DNA of 7,400 nucleotides from NCBI GenBank assembly GCA_038330365.1, contig JBBQNY010000148.1, positions 1 to 7,400 on the forward strand, written 5' to 3'. The DNA comes from JBBQNY01 sp038330365 (GTDB lineage: Bacteria; Pseudomonadota; Gammaproteobacteria; Xanthomonadales; Ahniellaceae). The notes under the pieces are model-generated. The model saw only the letters and a program-made list of their open reading frames with translations. It had not been told where the DNA came from and ran no database searches. This document shows, piece after piece, positions 1 through 4,945 of this stretch. Within the stretch, counting starts at the first letter, position 1, and each line of letters starts with the position of its first letter. The translations under genes were made by a program, and so were the position numbers.

Positions 1-228
1 GGCCTCCTCCTGACTCCCGACGCCGATCACCTGTTCGACAGAGGCTTCCTAAGCTTTGAAGACAACGGGCGTATCCTGGTGTCGCCAGTTGCTCATGTTT
101 CATCCCTTGTTCGGATGGGCCTCGATCCGAGTCTGTTTGGAAGTGCCGGGAATTTCAGCCAAGGTCAGAAGGCCTACCTGGCGTTTCACCGCGAGAATGT
201 CTTCCTGCAAGCGCGGATTGTCACGTAA
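1..228 (+). CDS. HNH endonuclease, C-terminal part (5' end outside window)
   Basis: Reading from base 1 in frame 1 gives 75 residues ending at a TAA at 226-228. The stretch DHLFDRGFLSFEDNGRILVSP (from residue 9; shown here as DHLFDRGFLSF then EDNGRILVSP) matches the C-terminal half of the HNH_2-type nuclease domain, where a conserved Asp-His is followed by LFD.G.(I/L)SF and a glycine turn. The catalytic beta-beta-alpha metal fold would begin upstream of the window, so only its last part is visible. Proteins of this family are small predicted DNA endonucleases, often found in defence or restriction islands. A DUF429 gene begins 39 bp downstream on the same strand with its own ribosome binding site, so the two probably form an operon. 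I am confident about the family; the substrate and biological role are not shown by the sequence. Confidence 0.8.
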   Translation, partial: GLLLTPDADHLFDRGFLSFEDNGRILVSPVAHVSSLVRMGLDPSLFGSAGNFSQGQKAYLAFHRENVFLQARIVT

Positions 229-267
229 CTCAAGCCCGAACTCCGATCAATTGGAAGCGAGGAAGCG

Positions 268-432
268 ATGGCAGCGAAGCACCTCGGTCTCGACGGCGCC
301 AAGAGTGGTTGGATCGGCGTATTTCGCGAGCAGGTCGGTCTGCGCCATGAGCTCTACGGTTCTGTCGCAGAGATTGTGCTCACTCACTGCTTACTCAGCA
401 GTCAGCAATATAGGCAACACTTGGATGCTTGA
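268..432 (+). pseudogene. DUF429-family gene, N-terminal fragment cut by the IS630-type element
   Basis: An ATG at 268 is preceded by a good Shine-Dalgarno sequence (GAGGA, 254-267 region). The product begins MAAKHLGLDGAKSGWIGVF, which fits the N-terminus of DUF429 proteins: a predicted RNase H-like fold opening with a (G/L)(V/L)DG....GW(V/I) strand motif. The family is normally 200 or more residues long; here only about 41 native codons remain before the left end of the insertion sequence at 394. The frame then runs into the inverted repeat, gains the tail LSSQQYRQHLDA and stops at 430-432. DUF429 has no firmly known function. It follows the HNH gene by 39 bp. With the IS and one TA removed, the frame would stop soon after (SRFAA), so the gene was probably already truncated before the IS arrived. 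Confidence 0.6.
394..421 (+). repeat. Left terminal inverted repeat of the IS630-type element
   Basis: The outer end reads CTCAGCAGTCAGCAATATAG and continues with GCAACACT. It is preceded by the TA target duplicate at 392-393. It differs from the reverse complement of the right repeat at 3 of 28 positions. The stop codon of the transposase (395-397, minus strand) lies inside it, and the truncated DUF429 frame reads through it. Confidence 0.92.
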
Positions 433-1444
433 AGAATGACCGCACAAGGGCAGGCTTTCGCCCGATGTCGGCGAGTTGTTCGGTGACGCGATCAGCAAGC
501 TTCTCGCCTTTCTGTAGCGGACGCCGCGCACTTCCGGTGCGCTTGGCGTGGCTCCACACCAACTCGTCGGGATTGAGGTCGGGTGCGTATCCGGGAAGCA
601 CGTGCAGAGTTAGCTTTCCCTGAAGGTCAGCGACGTATCTCTTGACCACCTTGCCTTTGTGCGCGGGCAATCCATCCACGATCAAGTGCAGTGGTTTGCG
701 ACGGCCGCGCATCATGCGTCGCAACAACGTCACAAACAGATCGCCCGTCAGGCCGCCTTGATACGTCGCGAACCAGAAGGCCCCTTTGGAATTGACCGCC
801 GAGGCGGCGCTGATGCCCTGACGTTGCCCGGGAACCGCCACGATGGGTGTTTGCCCCTTGGCGCCCCAGGTCTTGCCGTGCACGGCGTCGGCACGGAAGC
901 CGGATTCATCCCAGAAGTAGATCTCAGCCTTCTCCCGCTTGGCCTGACGCGCAATCGCCGGATAGGTCTCACGCTGCCAGCGCTCGATGGCATCGGGGTC
1001 GCGCTGGTAGGCGCGCTGCAGCGGCTTTTGAGACGTGAGCCCCAGCCGCGCGAGCAGTGCGCCGATCGAGGCCAGGCTCAGGTGTACTCCAAACCGCTGC
1101 TCAATAAGGTCGCGCACGATCTGACGAGTCCACAGACCGAAGTCGAAGCCGTACTGCATCGGGTTCTTGCCATTGACCCAGACAAACACTTGCCGTTCCT
1201 GCGCGGCACTTAGCGTGCGCGGACGTCCCGTCGACGGACGCGAGGCCAGCGCCTTGAGGCCCTTGCCGCGACCCTTGGCAGTGTTGAGCCAAGCGTAAAT
1301 GGTGCAGCGGTGAAAACCGTAGCTGGCGATCACATCGCTGGGCCGTTCGCCCTCCCGCACGCGCTCCACCGCCATCTTGCGGATGGTTTCCAAGGTGGAA
1401 TGGTCCAGAGTTCGGCCATCGCGCTTCATGATGGAATGGATCAT
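395..1444 (-). CDS. IS630-family transposase (DD36E)
   Basis: This cut-and-paste transposase excises and inserts its own element at TA sites. From the ATG at 1444 it has 349 residues, normal for IS630. The N-terminal ~130 residues form a helix-turn-helix DNA-binding region (SDVIASYGFHRCTIYAWL near residues 37-53, then the linker RPSTGRPRTLS and a second winged-helix-like segment). The catalytic DDE_3 domain follows, with D179 (FWDESGF), D257 (IVDGLPAHK) and E294 (LNPDELVW); the last two have 36 residues between them. No frameshift is seen. Start choice is uncertain: GTG at 1447, ATG at 1444 and ATG at 1429 are in frame and none has a strong ribosome binding site. I chose ATG 1444 because it overlaps the Rhs stop as TGATG, which would allow coupled re-initiation. 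The gene stops inside the left inverted repeat. Confidence 0.93.
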   Translation of the reverse strand: MIHSIMKRDGRTLDHSTLETIRKMAVERVREGERPSDVIASYGFHRCTIYAWLNTAKGRGKGLKALASRPSTGRPRTLSAAQERQVFVWVNGKNPMQYGFDFGLWTRQIVRDLIEQRFGVHLSLASIGALLARLGLTSQKPLQRAYQRDPDAIERWQRETYPAIARQAKREKAEIYFWDESGFRADAVHGKTWGAKGQTPIVAVPGQRQGISAASAVNSKGAFWFATYQGGLTGDLFVTLLRRMMRGRRKPLHLIVDGLPAHKGKVVKRYVADLQGKLTLHVLPGYAPDLNPDELVWSHAKRTGSARRPLQKGEKLADRVTEQLADIGRKPALVRSFFKHPSVAYIADC

Positions 1445-2520
1445 CACACATCGAGACAGTGTTGTCTATATTTCTGACTGGTGAGTAAGTCGGTTTGCGG
1501 CTTGATAAGGTCGAAGATGAGCTGTTCGATCACCTGAAGTTCGGCCTTGCCGCCCTTCACTGCGAACTGGGCCACCACGCTCTGGACCAACCGCGCACCC
1601 TGCCTCGCGTGTTGCTTGAGTCTTGAATCGACCTCGTTCTTCGTCTTGCCAACGTAAGGCAAGCCCGTGATGCCATCAATGAAGACGTATACACCGTGCG
1701 TTATCGCTTGTTCTGTCATCGCCTCAACCAGCAGACAGCCGGTCTTCTTAAAGACAATTCGGTAAGCCTGCGAGCTTCCCAAGCTGCCGCGGATCTGGAT
1801 ATTGAGCGCCGTGGACAGCTCCGTCAGCGTCATCCACCCGCTGGGGTCGAATCCATTGACGGGGTCGGCATCAGAATACAGGTACTTATTCAGCGACAGC
1901 GGACACTCGACGCACCCCGTCCACGGATCCACCGAACTGAAGCGACCGACAGCAGGCTGATACCACCGCGCACGCAAGTAGTAGAACCCGACGTTTGGAT
2001 CAAACGCTTCCCCGCGATAAAGGTGCTCGACATTTGTCGTGCCCGTGCGTGCGATTTCGTTTCCGAACGAGTCGTAATCGATCGTGTCGGAAACCGCTCC
2101 GCTGCTGTCCGTCAGCCAGCGCGTACTGCCAAACCCATCCGCATGCACGAACCGCGTGACCGGTGATCCAGTCTCGTACCGCGTCTGACTAACGAGATCG
2201 TCGGCAAAGGTGAACGTGGCCGCGAGCTGCTTCGGACCCGCGCCGGTGGACCTGTACTCCTCGATCACCTGCGCATAGGCATAATCCGGCAGGCTCGACG
2301 CGACGTTCTGAGTGAGTCGGGATTTTTCTTCGACGCGGCAATCGCTTGCGAGCGGATTTTTCTCAGAGATAGCCTGTGGCGCCGGCAAAAATTTTCCAGA
2401 CGCGGTTTTCGGCGACGACGCGAGCGTGCTTCGGTGGTCGATCGAGATCGCAGGTACGCTCGCGCAGGCGCTCGCAGCGAGCGACAGAGCAGCGACTAAA
2501 AAGAGAATGCGGCCGAGCAT
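1444..2520 (-). CDS. Short Rhs-core protein with C-terminal GIY-YIG nuclease toxin domain; C-terminus altered by IS
   Basis: The ATG at 2520 gives 358 residues. Residues 1-20 resemble a signal peptide (MLGRILFLVAALSLAASAC), with a weak lipobox ASAC ending at Cys19. Residues ~80-230 are the end of an Rhs core: a YD-type repeat (IDYDSFGNEIARTG), YYLRARWYQPAVGRFSSVDP, and the NKYLYSDADP..GFDPSG motif that precedes the toxin tip in Rhs proteins. The variable C-terminus carries a GIY-YIG nuclease: GVY at 276-278, YVG at 289-291, probable catalytic R300 (SRLKQH) and E332 (IEQLIFDLIKP). Full Rhs proteins usually exceed 1,000 residues, so this is a displaced tip or truncated copy. The IS supplies the last residues LTSQKYRQHCLDV; without it the frame would end DLSSE. 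All four catalytic motifs lie before the insertion. The ATG at 2520 lacks a clear ribosome binding site, so expression is uncertain. No immunity gene is visible downstream. Confidence 0.75.
   Translation of the reverse strand: MLGRILFLVAALSLAASACASVPAISIDHRSTLASSPKTASGKFLPAPQAISEKNPLASDCRVEEKSRLTQNVASSLPDYAYAQVIEEYRSTGAGPKQLAATFTFADDLVSQTRYETGSPVTRFVHADGFGSTRWLTDSSGAVSDTIDYDSFGNEIARTGTTNVEHLYRGEAFDPNVGFYYLRARWYQPAVGRFSSVDPWTGCVECPLSLNKYLYSDADPVNGFDPSGWMTLTELSTALNIQIRGSLGSSQAYRIVFKKTGCLLVEAMTEQAITHGVYVFIDGITGLPYVGKTKNEVDSRLKQHARQGARLVQSVVAQFAVKGGKAELQVIEQLIFDLIKPQTDLLTSQKYRQHCLDV
1458..1485 (-). repeat. Right terminal inverted repeat of the IS630-type element
   Basis: Read on the minus strand from the outer end it is CTCACCAGTCAGAAATATAG followed by ACAACACT, and the TA duplicate lies at 1486-1487. 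The Rhs reading frame enters the element through this repeat and uses it as coding sequence (residues LTSQKYRQH). Confidence 0.92.
2485..2500 (-). repeat. Dispersed 16-bp repeat, copy 1 (in Rhs signal peptide)
   Basis: The plus strand reads CAGAGCAGCGACTAAA, identical to the copies at 5024 and 6794. On the minus strand it encodes residues 8-12, LVAAL, in the hydrophobic core of the predicted signal peptide of the Rhs protein. It uses the codon TTA, which is rare in such GC-rich genes. The flank AAGAGAA resembles the flanks of the other copies. Confidence 0.8.
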
Positions 2521-2562
2521 GGGTGCAGTGTGGCCGCGCCCGGCTCGACCCGGCAAGCCGGC

Positions 2563-2582
2563 TTTTCTCTTAGCCGCCGCTC
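2563..2582 (+). repeat. Possible diverged, inverted copy of the 16-bp repeat
   Basis: TTTTCTCTTAGCCGCCGCTC resembles the reverse complement of the dispersed repeat (TCTTTAGTCGCTGCTC), with three C-for-T type changes and a one-base gap. It faces copy 1 and would form an imperfect inverted pair around the Rhs start codon at 2520. The match is weak enough that chance is possible. Confidence 0.3.
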
Positions 2583-2752
2583 GAGCGCGCGGCGGAGGCC
2601 TGGCCGGAGCCGCGGATCGCATCCCGCGCGCAACCCGACGCGCCAACACGAGGCCGCAAGCCAGGGATGGCGCGCAGACGCGCGCCGCGCGTGCAGGACG
2701 CGCAGGCAATCCGCGCCGGGAGCGCGGCACCTTGAATGCACAGGGACGTGCT

Positions 2753-2875
2753 GGCGGCGCGCTGACATAACGACGGATTACGCGGGCGCGGGCTTGCGCG
2801 CGGCAGGACGCCGCGTGCCGCGCCTGCCCACACAGGAGGTGTGCGCGTAATCACGCGTTATGTCGGCGCGCCGCC
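2753..2875. repeat. 32-bp imperfect inverted repeat enclosing a 59-bp spacer; attC-like
   Basis: The left arm (2753-2784) and the reverse complement of the right arm (2844-2875) agree at 28 of 32 positions. Each arm contains three conserved blocks: GGCGGCGCGC, then GACATAACG, then GATTACGCG, with a 3-nt mismatched bubble between the last two. This recalls the R box, unpaired central spacer and L box of an integron attC site: ACATAAC and GTTATGT differ from RYYYAAC and GTTRRRY at one position each. The spacer forms a further stem (GCGCGGCA with TGCCGCGC). Against attC: pairing continues 10 bp outside the R box, and no extrahelical base is obvious. A miniature transposon or a cruciform is the alternative. 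Confidence 0.6.
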
Positions 2876-3024
2876 GAGAGCCCCGTGAGCGCGCGCGCAG
2901 ACAGTGAGAGGGGCGCGGACGTGCCGCGCGATACGGGGACGGGGGATGCGCCCGGTGAGCGGAGCGGCCCGCGGGCAGGGTGTGCGGCTCCATCCCACAC
3001 GCTGTGCGTGGGCTGAGGCAACAG

Positions 3025-3047
3025 CTGCATGCGCGTAGCGGATGCAG
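3025..3047. repeat. Short hairpin in the non-coding block
   Basis: CTGCAT (3025-3030) pairs with ATGCAG (3042-3047), and CGC pairs with GCG inside, leaving a GTA loop and one G-G mismatch. There is no T-run. Its role is unknown. Confidence 0.4.
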
Positions 3048-3131
3048 GCACTCGCGAGGCAGGAGCCGAGCGTGTCCGATCGAGCGCGCTGCACAACGCA
3101 GACGGCCAGGGACGGCCGGAGGTAGCCGGCG

Positions 3132-3196
3132 CGTTGCATGCCGCGCGGAGCGACGAGGGAGTGAGCGACCGAGGAGCGCAGCGCTTGCATGCAACG
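3132..3196. repeat. Inverted repeat with 10-bp perfect arms and 45-nt loop
   Basis: CGTTGCATGC (3132-3141) is the exact reverse complement of GCATGCAACG (3187-3196). Outside the arms a further GCCG/CGGC pairing is possible after a 3-nt mismatch. The loop is made of related purine-rich words (GGAGCGACGAGG, GTGAGCGACC, GAGGAGCG), which suggests internal repetition. No terminator T-run is present and no protein is likely. Confidence 0.5.
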
Positions 3197-3241
3197 TGAC
3201 GGCGGTGGGAGCGCGACATCGTTGGCCGGTCTGCGATGGCG

Positions 3242-3269
3242 TTGCGATCGGAGCGCGCGCTCCTCGCAA
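3242..3269. repeat. 28-nt hairpin downstream of the toxin gene
   Basis: TTGCGA (3242-3247) pairs with TCGCAA (3264-3269), with GGAGC/GCTCC stacked inside after a 2-nt bulge and a GCGC loop. It lies about 57 bp after the toxin stop on the minus strand. Lacking a T-run it is not a standard intrinsic terminator, but it could protect the 3' end of the transcript. Confidence 0.4.
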
Positions 3270-3325
3270 TCGGGCCGCGTCCTCTCACCCGGTCGGCTGC
3301 AGCGCAGCTCAGCCGCCGCTCCGCG

Positions 3326-3622
3326 TCAGCGCGACCACGGTGGCGCCCGCAGCAGACGGGCACTGTGCACGATGGTGAGAATCTCGACCCGCTGCCCGGC
3401 GACGCGGTAGATGACCCGATACGGCGCTTCGATCACCTCGCGCATCGTCTCGGCGTCCAGTTCCGGCACGCGTCGGCCGGAGCGCGCAAACACTCGCAAC
3501 TGGCGCACCCGTCCGATCAACCGGTTGACCATGCGCACCGCATTCACCGGTGAGTCTTCGGCAATGTAGTCGTGGATAGCGATGAGATCAGCCTGCGCCT
3601 GCGGCGACCAGTCGATCCTCAT
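3326..3622 (-). CDS. ParE/RelE-superfamily toxin
   Basis: This 98-residue protein begins MRIDWSPQAQADLIAIHDYI and has the order typical of the ParE branch of RelE-like toxins: an N-terminal strand (W-S-x-x-A), two helices (AQADLIAIHDYIAEDSPVNAVRMVNRLIGRV), R-x-VPEL, then strands REVIEAPYRVIYRVAGQRVEILTIVHSARLL. The Y-R-V-I-Y and I-x-x-V-x-H segments near residues 68-86 are the family's usual C-terminal hallmark. ParE toxins poison DNA gyrase and RelE toxins cut ribosome-bound mRNA; the sequence here favours ParE, but the target is not proven. The start ATG (3622-3620) overlaps the antitoxin stop TGA by 4 bases (ATGA), so translation is coupled. Size and overlap both match a complete toxin-antitoxin operon. 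Confidence 0.88.
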   Translation of the reverse strand: MRIDWSPQAQADLIAIHDYIAEDSPVNAVRMVNRLIGRVRQLRVFARSGRRVPELDAETMREVIEAPYRVIYRVAGQRVEILTIVHSARLLRAPPWSR

Positions 3623-3840
3623 TTGAGCCCAAATCGCTTCTCGATTTCCTCGTGTGGAATCAGCAGCCCCGCATTCGCTTCCGCCAGCCCGCGCTCGATC
3701 GAGGCGCGCACGCCGAGGTGGTACACCAGCCGCTCCCAGGTCAGTCCACGGTTCGGCAAGCGGTCGATCATTGCCTTGGCCTCGGTCTTCACTTCCTGCG
3801 GTGTCGCTGGCTTGAGCTTGGGTTTGATCTGCGCGTTCAT
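3619..3840 (-). CDS. Antitoxin of the ParE-type module
   Basis: This is a 73-residue protein, MNAQIKPKLKPATPQEVKTE at its start, followed by AKAMIDRLPNRGLTWERLVY and ending IPHEEIEKRFGLK. The pattern (E-A-x-x-x-I-D-x-L-P...W-x-x-L-x-Y...R..I..GL...AG..I.H.E...RF) is that of small antitoxins encoded directly before ParE-like toxins. The C-terminal part would wrap the toxin. The N-terminal Lys/Pro-rich segment is less typical, and I see no clear ribbon-helix-helix DNA-binding motif, so how it regulates is open. The ATG at 3840 has a good ribosome binding site (GAGGA). The stop overlaps the toxin start. It starts 51 bp after the recombinase stop, so it may be read from the upstream operon as well as from its own promoter. 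Confidence 0.82.
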   Translation of the reverse strand: MNAQIKPKLKPATPQEVKTEAKAMIDRLPNRGLTWERLVYHLGVRASIERGLAEANAGLLIPHEEIEKRFGLK

Positions 3841-3869
3841 GGCCCGTCCTCAGGGTTCGGTTCGCCGTG

Positions 3870-3875
3870 ATCATA
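3870..3875 (-). promoter_or_regulatory. Possible -10 box of the toxin-antitoxin operon
   Basis: On the minus strand TATGAT (5 of 6 to TATAAT) lies 29 nt before the antitoxin ATG, with a direct repeat CGAACCGAACC between them that could be an operator. No good -35 box stands at 16-18 bp spacing, so this promoter is tentative. Confidence 0.3.
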
Positions 3876-3891
3876 GCGCGGCCCTGCGGGG

Positions 3892-4944
3892 TCAGCCGCC
3901 GCGCGTCGAGTCATCTTGCGACGAGGCGTCAATGTCGCGTTCCAGGTCGACGTCGCCGCGCCGCTCGAGCTTCGCGCCCGGATGCGTCGCGGCGTGGATC
4001 GCCTTGAGCTTGCCGATCGACACATGCGTGTAGATCTGCGTCGTGCCGATCAGCGCGTGGCCCAGCATCTCCTGGATGTAGCGCAGGTCGGCGCCGTGCT
4101 CGAGCATCAGGGTCGCGGCGGTGTGACGGAACAGGTGGCAGGCGCCGCGCTTGGTGATGCCGGCGCGGCGCTTGGCCTGGTCGACGCGATCCCCGAGCCC
4201 GGGCGCGTTCACCGGCGCGCCGCGCTCGTTCACGAACAGCGCGGTTTCGCGTGGGTCGCTCACGAATTGCGGCCGCACGGTGTCGACATAGCGCCGCACC
4301 CAGGCCAGCGCCCGCTCGCCGATCGGCACCATGCGCCCCTTGCCGCCCTTGCCGCGCCGCACGTGCAGCACGCCGCGGTTGGCGTCGATGTCGAACAGGC
4401 TGAGCTGGCACAGCTCGGCGCGGCGAATGCCGGTCGAGTACAGCACCTCGGTCATCACGCGGCCCAGCACACCGGCCGGATCGTCGAGATCGAATGCGGC
4501 CAGGATCGCCTCGGCCTCACTCACGGTCAGCGCGTCGGGCAGCGTGCGCATCGGCACGCGCGGCAGTTCCAGATCGCTCGCCGGATTGGCCAGCACCTGG
4601 TTGTGTCGCACCAGGTAGCGGAACAGCGCCTTGACCCGTCCCAGCATCACGAGCTGGCGCTGCAGGCTCAGCGGCGCGCCGTTCGCCTTGCGGTAGTAGA
4701 ACAGCGAGCGCTGATAGCGCTCCATGATCGGCTTGCTGATCTCGCGCGGCAGCGTAAGCCCGCGCTCCACGCACCAAGCGTGGAATGCGGTCAAGTCGCG
4801 CCGATAGGCGCCGATCGTCAGCGCGCTCAGACCGCGCACGGTCTGAGCCTCGATAGAGCGATTGATCCACGCGGCCAAACTGTCCGGCGTCAGATGCGCG
4901 GCCAGCAGCTGCTCGCGCGATCCCTTCTCGCCCTTGCGCGGCAT
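3892..4944 (-). CDS. XerC/XerD-like tyrosine recombinase (integrase)
   Basis: This 350-residue site-specific recombinase cuts and rejoins DNA through a 3'-phosphotyrosine link. An N-terminal SAM-like core-binding domain spans about 20-115 (AALTIGAYRRDLTAFHAWC type). The catalytic domain spans about 135-315 and keeps every active-site residue: R174 (TGIRRAEL), K199 (RRGKGGKGR), H270 and R273 (HLFRHT), H296 (LGHALIGTT) and Y305 (QIYTHVS). It is ~50 residues longer than XerC/D, with a short N-terminal extension and a charged C-terminal tail (ERRGDVDLERDIDASSQDD). That makes a mobile-element integrase more likely than the chromosomal dimer-resolution enzyme. The ATG follows the primase stop after one base (TGA-C-ATG), and GGAG lies 7 nt upstream inside the primase gene, so the two are translationally coupled. 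Confidence 0.92.
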   Translation of the reverse strand: MPRKGEKGSREQLLAAHLTPDSLAAWINRSIEAQTVRGLSALTIGAYRRDLTAFHAWCVERGLTLPREISKPIMERYQRSLFYYRKANGAPLSLQRQLVMLGRVKALFRYLVRHNQVLANPASDLELPRVPMRTLPDALTVSEAEAILAAFDLDDPAGVLGRVMTEVLYSTGIRRAELCQLSLFDIDANRGVLHVRRGKGGKGRMVPIGERALAWVRRYVDTVRPQFVSDPRETALFVNERGAPVNAPGLGDRVDQAKRRAGITKRGACHLFRHTAATLMLEHGADLRYIQEMLGHALIGTTQIYTHVSIGKLKAIHAATHPGAKLERRGDVDLERDIDASSQDDSTRGG

Positions 4945-4945
4945 G

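Larger units (their letters stand above)
394..1485 (-). mobile_element. Complete IS630-family insertion sequence (1,092 bp)
   Basis: The element is bounded by 28-bp terminal inverted repeats (394-421 and 1458-1485) that match at 25 of 28 positions. A TA dinucleotide directly flanks each side (392-393 and 1486-1487), the target duplication expected of the IS630/Tc1-mariner superfamily. It carries one DDE transposase on the minus strand that fills almost the whole element; its stop codon lies inside the left repeat. The length is normal for the family. Intact ends, intact open frame and a clean TA duplication suggest a fairly recent and possibly active copy. It sits between a truncated DUF429 gene and the 3' end of an Rhs gene. 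Confidence 0.93.
2521..3325. other. GC-rich, hairpin-rich region without a convincing gene
   Basis: About 800 bases separate the Rhs start from the toxin stop. Open frames here exist on both strands in several phases at once, are rich in Arg, Ala, Pro and Ser, and show no recognisable domain or ribosome binding site, as expected for random GC-rich DNA. The stretch instead holds many self-complementary segments: the long inverted repeat at 2753-2875, a hairpin at 3025-3047, a 10-bp stem at 3132-3141/3187-3196 and a stem at 3242-3269. No T-run follows any of them, so they are not typical Rho-independent terminators. It could be a structured RNA, a recombination site cluster, or decayed sequence between two mobile units. 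Confidence 0.55.

Noticed and set aside
56..439. Plus-strand 127-codon frame over the HNH and DUF429 fragments
   Set aside because: Frame 1 (1-228) and the frame from 268 carry recognisable family motifs; this one does not.
2549..2570. CCGG-CAAG-CCGG hairpin followed by TTTTCTCTT on the plus strand, terminator-like
   Set aside because: The stem is only 4 bp, no plus-strand gene ends there, and the T-rich stretch is better seen as part of the diverged repeat copy.
2521..2730. 70-residue N-terminal extension of the Rhs frame up to 2730
   Set aside because: It is Arg/Ala/Pro-rich with no domain, and it would place the hydrophobic signal-like segment internally. The ATG at 2520 is the better start.
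2778..3363. Overlapping minus- and plus-strand open frames in the GC-rich block (for example 2778-3269, 2851-3363 and 2980-3378)
   Set aside because: Several phases are open at once, composition is Arg/Ala/Pro/Ser-rich, and there is no ribosome binding site or recognisable domain.
3623..3874. Extension of the toxin frame upstream to 3874
   Set aside because: It overlaps the whole antitoxin in another phase, while the ATG at 3622 gives a full-length ParE-type protein and the usual ATGA overlap.
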